A program made the translations under genes and the position numbers. Positions 56,937 through 64,000 of a stretch of 64,000 nt of DNA are shown one piece after another. How positions within the stretch are numbered: the stretch's first letter is position 1; each line of letters opens with the position of its first letter. The DNA comes from Triglochin maritima (lineage: Eukaryota > Streptophyta > Magnoliopsida > Alismatales > Juncaginaceae), in contig OY821775.1 in the NCBI GenBank assembly GCA_963682175.1, positions 11,008,501 to 11,072,500 on the forward strand, in the 5' to 3' direction. Below the pieces are notes generated by a model that saw nothing but the letters and a program-made list of their open reading frames with translations, had not been told where the DNA came from and did no database searches.

Positions 56937-57240
56937 CGGCAAAAATAACAGGGATTGTCGCCCCCTCACCGGGGTCATCAATCATGAGCACGATTTTAAA
57001 GCATTTTTTTGTTTTTGAAAAAAAAAGTATCTTAATTGTTTTGTTTTATTCCAAGATCGACCCCGAAATAATGTGGAGGAGAGAGATAGGTTGTGGTGGG
57101 TTGTGGTTAAGATGTGAATAGTATAGGAAAGAGAAGAAAATTGGTTTGAGAAAGAAAAAGTTGATGTGGTGGAAGAGAGAGAAAATTGATTTGGAAGAGA
57201 GAGGAGAGAGAAAGTTAATAATCAAGTCGTCTGGGTCATG
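56937..57240. mobile_element. Possible Harbinger MITE remnant
   Basis: Contains GGCAAAAATAACAG at the left and the GATCGACCCCGAAATAATGTGG and GATGTGGTGGAAGAGAGAG stretches typical of the MITEs at 40330-41101. The right end and target duplication are not identified. Confidence 0.45.
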
Positions 57241-58287
57241 ATTATGTATGATAGTGTAGATAAATAAGCATGCAAGATAGAAGTTGTTGAGGTGGATGCC
57301 ACATCTGAGGTATAAAGTGTTCAACTGAAAGTCATTTTCTTAATCAATGAAATTTCTGGCTCCTTAAGGTCCTCCAGAATTCAGATTAGTCAAAAAAATG
57401 TCGAATTGTGCTCGCGTTCTTTTGAAACCACAATACTTTGGGATATTTAATCTCGATTGCCCAGAAAATTGAACAAGCTAAAAACGCATGAGTTGTAATC
57501 TTGAGGTTATTAGATCAGGTGAACATCTTCGGGCTGAAGGTCATGGACTCATGGGTCAAGTAAAACTTGGTGGGCTGTGGTGACTAATTTTCCAAGAGTG
57601 GTTGCATCGTCTTTTTCTGATTCCATCAAATTACTTCCTTTACATTTTTCTTCTTTCCACATTTGTCTTCCTCCAACGATGGAGAACAATCATCGTTCAA
57701 ACTGATAATATCCACGAAAGGAAAAGGTACTAATAGTTATTGGTGGTTTTCTATGTATTTATGTAACTTAAGGACAACTTTATAATTTTTTTATAAGTGG
57801 TTGATATGATATTATCATCTTTTGGCAGCCGAATCTGTACATATCTTTTTATCTTTATGACTTGGGAATTGGATATCTTTTGACTTCAAGAGTTATTGAA
57901 ATCCAGATTCAATTTAATTCTAACGCCCACAAAGAACATTTGCCAAGCCATTGAAGAAAAATATGGTTTACCAACTGTCGTTAGTTTCATTATCTCAATA
58001 TAGTCAAAACTAATGATCAAATTTTAACAATCTTACTCTAATGTTTAGAATGTTGAGATTTAAAATGAAAACGATGAAGTAGAGTATATAAAACAAAAGA
58101 CGGTTTAATGATTTAGTTTTTACGTTTTTCTAATTTTCCGATCAATGATGTAGTACTAAATGTACTTCAATTGCTTTATTCATTCTTTATTTCAAACGAA
58201 GATGAATGTTGACGCACGTGGTTAACTAAAACCGGAAGCTGGTCTCATCCAATCATCTTCACCTTTCTTCTCACGGATAAGGCAACA
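57241..58287. other. Intergenic DNA without recognised feature
   Basis: No family-like frame, inverted ends or shared repeats were seen. Confidence 0.55.
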
Positions 58288-58295
58288 GTTATAAC

Positions 58296-58658
58296 CAAGG
58301 TTTTAGAACCGAACCGGTCATCGAACCAACAAAACTTTGGTTTTGGTTTAATGTGGTCGAACCACGGTCCAATCACGGTCGAACCTCAGCATGACGTCAT
58401 CATTTTTTAGACCCGAAGTTGGATCAGACCGAATAAATATTAACGGTCGGATCTGTTTGAACCGATTTTCTGTAGAATTATTTAATATATACATACCAAA
58501 CATTAAATATAATTCATGATATTAATCACAATTTTCTTAATTCAGCAAATTTGTTATCTTTACTTAACTCGACAATTTGGCTGAACCGACCGTCGGACCA
58601 TCGGTTCCCGGTCCGACCGGGTCGAACCGTCCAGTCTGGTTTGGTTTTTAAAACCATG
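58296..58658. mobile_element. hAT-type MITE, CAAGGTTTTA ends
   Basis: The palindromic 8-mer GTTATAAC is at 58288-58295 and 58659-58666. Ends are CAAGGTTTTAGAACCGAACC and, reverse-complemented, CATGGTTTTAAAAACCAAACC. GGTCGAACC/GGTTCGACC-type motifs recur inside. Length is 363 bp, with no coding sequence. Confidence 0.9.
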
Positions 58659-58666
58659 GTTATAAC

Positions 58667-59400
58667 ACCGCAATTCTCTGATCCTCCACAATTACACTTT
58701 CGTTTCCAATTATATAATCATGATTTGAATAATATGCTCACTCATGTTAAACAAAATTAATTTTCAATTGTTAATTATAAGTGTTTGTTGCAAGTTTACA
58801 TGCCTGTGGGCGAAGTATTAACTATCGCCGGTGTCAAAAAGAAGAGTGCGAGCGAAGTTGGTATTAATTGCTGTAAATTAAGCACTTATATAATTGCATA
58901 ACAATTCGATATTAAAAATAACTTCTATAATTTACAACATTTTTAAATTTATAATTTGTTTTTCATATTTCAGATAAGTGTTGGACACAAAATGAGGTAG
59001 ACCTTTTTGAGATTACTGAACAAATTGATATAAAGTGATTACTATCTTTATAAGCATAAAATTTATAACGTATTGCGCGAAACTTGACGTAACGATGAAT
59101 ATTACATTCACTTAGCATTAAAATATATGACTAACGTGGACTGTCCAATATATATGAGTATATGACTAACAATAAGCATAGTTTAATAATAAATACGTGG
59201 ACAAAACAATCGGTCATACCATCCGGTGCGTATATATGAATGAATTGTCTGATTGAGAGGTGATTAGGTGCAACAAAAAAAGGGTAGATTTGAAGTTATG
59301 ACCACAAAAGAGATAGGACAATGCAAAGCATTGCATGCAGTCTGATCCCGTTAGGGTCAAGAGGGTTTAGGTGTTGATTTATATGATGAGTTTAGGTTGG
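58667..59400. other. AT-rich intergenic DNA
   Basis: Nothing recognised. Confidence 0.55.
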
Positions 59401-59870
59401 GGCTATCAAATTCTGTCGGCTTGTTTATTAAACGAGTCAATCTCAAACATTAAAATCTAATTGTAATAAACGAACCAAGTCCAAGCTCGACTCGGTTAGC
59501 TCGATAAGAACTCGCTTGACTCGTTTAAGTTTATACATATATGTCACAAATAAACATATTATTTTCTATATCACATTACCTAAAAGTAGACCATATAATT
59601 TATAAAATTTCTCATTTATATGCTAATGATATTTATAAAATATAAATAGTATAATTTATAACAAGTTAATCAAGTCTTAAACAAGTTGAAAAATTTGTTA
59701 AGATTCTTAAACGAGCAAACGAGCCAAACTCGAGTGTGACTCGTTTATTAAACGAGTCAAGCCCAAATAGAACATCTGGCTCGTTTATTAAATGAGCAAA
59801 GCCCGAGCTCGGCTCGTTTAGAGTTCAAACACCGTGGGCTTAACTCGTTTAGGCTCGTTTACACCCGTAG
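59401..59870. mobile_element. Probable MITE built of TTTATTAAACGAG repeats
   Basis: CTCGTTTATTAAACGAG-like palindromes and GAGCTCGGCTCGTTTA pieces recur at both ends (about 59420-59530 and 59700-59865). The right end, reverse-complemented, GGGTGTAAACGAGCC, is typical of hAT-like MITEs. A secure target duplication was not found. Confidence 0.6.
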
Positions 59871-60485
59871 TTTAGATGTTGATTTAGATGATTGGATGGT
59901 CTCAAGGGCAATATACCATCTGATACTGGAATGAGAAACAGGTTTAGTGTTCTATCTTGGTGGATCAGAAAGTCCAAAGGCCTATATGTTGTTCGATAAG
60001 GTATGGTCTAGCGTCCTCTGAGTGTGTTAGGTGTCTTATGAAGTTCAAATGAATTCCTACAAGTGTCCTCTGAGAGTGTTAGGTGTCTTATGAAGTTCAA
60101 ATGAATTCCTACAAATGTTGAATCTTACGTATGATTCTATCACTCAACTAAAGGTAAAACTACATATTTCTTTTGAGGCTTTATTACAAATATTGACTTT
60201 AATTTGATACGCCTTGAGTCTTGAATACTTCAATCACCTATTTATAAGAAATTTGTGCAAAATATACAAAATATGATGTATTCATGAATGGTCTAGTGTT
60301 TGTCTAAGTCATGAATCGAAAAATGAGTTAGGTCGAGTTAAATTAAAGAAACATTATAGAAATAAGTATGATTAAATTAACAAACCAACACACTGGACTT
60401 TGAGAAACCACTAGTACCAACCACCAGCATTACATATATATTCAAATGCCATCACATAATAATAATGTACCCTATTCTACTAAGA
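59871..60485. other. AT-rich intergenic DNA with a short tandem repeat
   Basis: TGTCCTCTGAGTGTGTTAGG and the following AATTCCTACAA segment occur twice in tandem at about 60012-60115. No gene seen. Confidence 0.55.
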
Positions 60486-61150
60486 CCCCCCAACGACCGG
60501 TCGTCCCACGGATGACCTCCCTCAACGACCGGTCGTGCATTTATTTATTTATTTTTGTTATTTTTGTTTTAATTAATTTTATTTTTTAAAAATATGTTTT
60601 GTAATTATTTTTATTTTTTAAATCTTTTAATTTTTTTTAAGATCGACTTCCAAATGATGTGAAGAAGAGAACATATTGAAAAGTTTGGTTATTTTATTCA
60701 ATAAAAAAATTCTCTTATTCAACATGATGATTTATTTACAACTAAATATTAAATAAAAATAAAAACTAATTAAAACAAAAATAGGTGGGGTTGTCAAGTC
60801 TACGGGGGTGTGCAGTCATTACACTTATTTTTGGTTGTCGATTCAGGAAAAACTTAAAAACAAAATTAATTTTAAAAAAAATTAAAAAAAATTAGAAAAC
60901 ATATTTTAAATAAAGAATATTTAAAAAACAAATTAAAAAAAAGATTTAAAAAATACCAATACGAAATTTATTGGTTTTTTGGTTTTTCCAAATAGATTAT
61001 TAATGTTTTTGTAAATATAAATGATTTTGGAATATAATAAAAATTGATAAAGAAATTAATGATGTTGAGGAAAAATAGTAGGACGACTTAGATCATGGTA
61101 AATTGGTGAATAGTGAAGGGGAAAGAGGAGGTTAGTCATGATGACTGATG
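60486..61150. mobile_element. Possible Harbinger-like MITE with ACGACCGGTCGT palindromes
   Basis: The 12-mer palindrome ACGACCGGTCGT occurs twice (60493-60504, 60525-60536) near the left. The body has AT-rich DNA and the GATCGACTTCCAAATGATGTG stretch shared with the other MITEs. Ends and target duplication are not resolved. Confidence 0.4.
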
Positions 61151-61259
61151 TTCTAATAGGATAATTTGCAATTGCATAATTCATAACTCAATCTCTGAGT
61201 TGGTGGATCTTCTTCCACTTTACCCTCGGTCCCCCACATTATTCACATGAAAATTATGG

Positions 61260-61655
61260 GACCATATCCTTAAATCATCGACTCCAGGGGGGGCATGTGT
61301 CGACCACCCATTGGTTCGATTTTTTTTGTTATTTGTTAAAAAAAATTATAAATTCATTTTAAATTCGTTTTAAATTGTTTTTTTTCAAAAAAAAATCTTC
61401 TGGAAATATGTTTTTTATTTGTTTCGATTTAATAGATTTTTTTAATATTTTACCCAGGATTGATCTCCAAATGACGTGGAAGGGAGAAAATGCATGGTGG
61501 ATGAGGTTAACCCGGGTGTGGTTAAAGAGTTTTTTGTGTGAGTTAGGTGAGCTGACGTGGCAAAGAGAGATGTTGACGTGGCAAAGAGAGAGGTTGACGT
61601 GACAGAAAGAGCATGACAAGTGGGGTAGCCCGAGCATGGTTATTTACGGTCTCAA
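61260..61655. mobile_element. Probable Harbinger-type MITE
   Basis: The left part has CATCGACTCCAGGGGGGGC and CCATTGGTTCGATTTTTTTT. The right part has GATCTCCAAATGACGTGG, GAGCTGACGTGGCAAAGAGAG repeated three times, and AGCCCGAGCATGGTTATTTACGGTCTC. This is the same plan as the H1/H2 ends. The flanking triplets do not match, so the boundaries are approximate. Confidence 0.6.
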
Positions 61656-62347
61656 GTTGTACAGGTCCCAACGAAAGAGTATGGAACAGAAACAAACGTT
61701 ATTGCCTCCAAACTCCAAAGCCATATCACAAGAAATAAATTGCTCGGAGCCATGACCAGAGGCATGACTTGCACGCGATGATATGATATGATTGATTTGG
61801 ATTTGGATGTGGGCTGTAGTGAGATGCGAGGATGTGACTCCCGTGAGGTCGGCCTTATATATGCTCAATTAATGCTTTAAATTATTAGAAAGTAACGTAC
61901 ATGGCAACATGGGCAAGATAGTGAGGGGGTCCGAAAAGTTCTCGTGTGAAACTGATTTTCGGATAAACTATTTTTAGTCATAACCAATTTTTGCATCGAC
62001 ATATGGTGTTGTTAGTTTATGAAACGTTATTAGATGATATGCAATATGGATGGACCGACAGAGGCGTTGATGATGGCAATTTCACTCAAAAGCACTTCGC
62101 ATAACTTTATTATTAATAGCTTTGAAGAATTGATCCCTCGAACCGGCCGCAAAAGTCATCCTTAAATTTTAGGAAACCTTGTTATAAAAGTCATTTGACT
62201 CTTAAATTGTACATGATGATGAGGACATATTTGGTTGATTTGGTGATTCGTATTACCAACCATAAGGTCCACAACATGGGTCTGGAAAGGCAATAAAGGT
62301 TTCATGGTGGTATGATAAAATCTTGGAAAACTACATGAGACATCTTT
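61656..62347. other. Intergenic DNA
   Basis: Nothing recognised. Confidence 0.55.
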
Positions 62348-62355
62348 ATTAGAAC

Positions 62356-62777
62356 TAGGGGTGCACATGGGTCGGGTTGGGTCGGGTTTGGGCCTCAACC
62401 CGACCCAACCCGAAATTTTCGGGTTGGGAAAAAACCCAACCCGACCCGAAATTTTTGGGTTGGGTCGGGTTGGATCGGGTTGAACCCGAATTCGGAAATT
62501 TTCTCCCAAACTTGGTCGGGTTCGGTCGACCGGTGCTTAAACGGTCAACCGGTGGCTTGAAAATCCGAAATTTTTAGGTTGGAAACGGTCGACCGAGTGA
62601 TGTTCGGTCGACCGGTTTATTTGGGGGAAAAAAATCGGGTTCGGGTTGGGTTGGGTCAACCCCACCCCCTCAACCCGAACCCGACCCGAAAATTTGGGTT
62701 TTTGATTTTCCCAACCCGACCCGGCCAGTCGGGTTCGGGTTGGGTTTCGGGTTGAACCCAACCCATGTGCACCCCTA
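62356..62777. mobile_element. hAT-type MITE carrying CGGTCGACCG motifs
   Basis: ATTAGAAC at 62348-62355 and 62778-62785 flanks perfect ends TAGGGGTGCACATGGG. The body is made of GGGTTGGGTCGGGTT repeats in both orientations. In the centre lie three exact CGGTCGACCG palindromes (62523-62532, 62586-62595, 62605-62614) and one variant. Length is 422 bp. The palindrome is the same as in the two LTR families. Confidence 0.95.
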
Positions 62778-62785
62778 ATTAGAAC

Positions 62786-64000
62786 TTTAACTTTCAACGG
62801 GCTATCATAGACTTTTCTTTCAATTTGAATTTCACTGATCTTACTTATGTTTAAACATTATAAACTACGTTGGTTTGTACTTTCTGATAGGGAAATTGAA
62901 ACGCTTGTTCGAATGCGAAAACGATCGACGATGAGTATAGAAAAACTCAATGGAAATTAAATTAGGCAATTCATGAACATCTAGCATGCATGTATCAAAT
63001 CAAGCAAATATCTAAAGGCAAAGCACAAACAAGCAACCTAAACACCAAGATATGTGTGGAAACTCAATTTGGAAAAAAACACAGGTGGAGACAGTTGAAC
63101 TTCACTATGGTGTAAATGGCGATACAAGCAACAAAACATAACATGAAGATAATAGCTTGAAACTCAATCGAGACTCTAGATGCATGTTTACACCTTCGAG
63201 TACAATAAACCCCTAATCAACAAACTCAAACCTTAACAAGATGACTAATCTAATCTCCATACAATATGATATATAGACGAGAGTATAGGCACAATCTGAT
63301 AAAATGAGAGAGCATGGAGAAGAATAAATCTCCAAGGAGCACTGGTTGGAATTCAATCTCATCTCTCATGAGTCTTCAATCTTTAAGTAACGTAGAGATC
63401 ACGGATGCTAAACATAGAGAAACATCTCTCACCTTCATTAGACTCCTTCAACCTCTCAAAGTTCCTCTTTTGGTGGCTTCAATAACTTCCACAACTTGAT
63501 GACTCCTTAAGCTATGGAATCCACACTATGTTGCTCAATGGAGATGCTCCATAAGATAGGAAGGAATACACTCTTGGTGGCTCTATGCAACTGGTAGGAC
63601 GAAGGAGAACATACTTGGTGGTGGTTCTGAGGATGGAATCTCTCACATCTTTGGGTGATTGTATTCCACACCCTAAATCTTAAAGGGTAAAATGATATAT
63701 ATACTATAGCTTAAGGAGACATAAGTGGTGGAGAAGAAATGTCCAACCTGAACCAACCCATCCCCTATATATCTAAAGAACTTTTGACATCTTCCCCCGT
63801 AAGTTTGTGAGGCCACATTCCCTCCCCCTATATGAAGGGTGGAGTTATGAGCTACCACCAACAAGAGGTGAGCAGCAAGGGAACGAAGAAGCACACATCA
63901 TGCTCTCCGTGGGTAACCAATCAGCTTAGACCGCTAGGGTGACCATAAACCACGAGGTTGAAGTGGTCAAAGCAAGCAAAATCATGAGTTTTGCAAGCCC
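62786..64000. other. AT-rich DNA without recognised feature
   Basis: No coding family, TIR or LTR end was recognised. Short open frames (for example 63314-63499) have no family resemblance. Part of a larger element running off the window is possible. Confidence 0.45.

Noticed and set aside
1..64000. tRNA and rRNA genes
   Set aside because: No cloverleaf with A and B boxes or rRNA core was recognised; the tRNA-like match near 11845 is the copia primer-binding site. A tRNA covariance search was not possible here.

Overview
The window is nuclear DNA from a flowering plant, probably a eudicot. Two intron-containing plant genes can be read in full. The rest is AT-rich and filled with plant transposon classes: Ty1/copia, solo LTRs, CACTA, hAT, PIF/Harbinger, MULE-like elements, MITEs and a LINE remnant. 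No rRNA, tRNA, CRISPR array or operon-like gene packing was seen. The species cannot be named from sequence alone.

Layout. 1-123 is the last exon of a plus-strand gene that begins outside the window; its 3' flank (to 797) is copied at 21515-22217. 798-5674 is a 5'-truncated, decayed CACTA element. 5678-6886 plus 13516-14035 is a satellite split by a non-autonomous hAT element (6895-13507), which carries a young full-length copia element (7176-12090). A LINE 3' remnant follows (14490-15275). 15500-17907 is a minus-strand, six-exon UBA-domain gene. Its first exon and promoter are copied as a broken pseudogene at 23033-25858, split by a PIF/Harbinger element (23424-25683) with an intact transposase. 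18969-20832 is a solo LTR and 22226-23032 a truncated relative. 26170-31400 is a second, badly decayed copia element, cut by a solo LTR at 29414-30942. 32182-33736 is another solo LTR. 34598-42693 is MITE territory, with a rearranged Harbinger element (37888-39876), a tandem MITE (40330-41101) and a foldback-rich TIR element (41304-42693). 43180-49090 is a twelve-coding-exon G-box-binding-factor bZIP gene with a long 5'-UTR intron and ACGT-core boxes in its promoter. 49898-52039 is a solo LTR. 52281-54559 is a second PIF/Harbinger element carrying only the Myb/SANT-like partner gene. 54560-64000 holds MITEs and unique AT-rich DNA without recognisable genes.

How the parts relate. Two observations stand out. 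First, the two genes a PIF/Harbinger transposon normally carries together (DDE transposase and Myb-like ORF1) sit here in two separate elements. These share ends and share an array of ACGCGTG-type motifs just upstream of each gene, which looks like a two-part transposition system. Second, the 10-bp palindrome CGGTCGACCG recurs in clusters inside four insertions from three unrelated families (two LTR families and one hAT MITE), and I saw no exact copy outside them. Most insertion boundaries are supported by target-site duplications read directly from the sequence: 5 bp for LTR elements, 8 bp for hAT and 3 bp for Harbinger. All exon joins are inferred by eye from splice sites and protein family resemblance, without transcripts.
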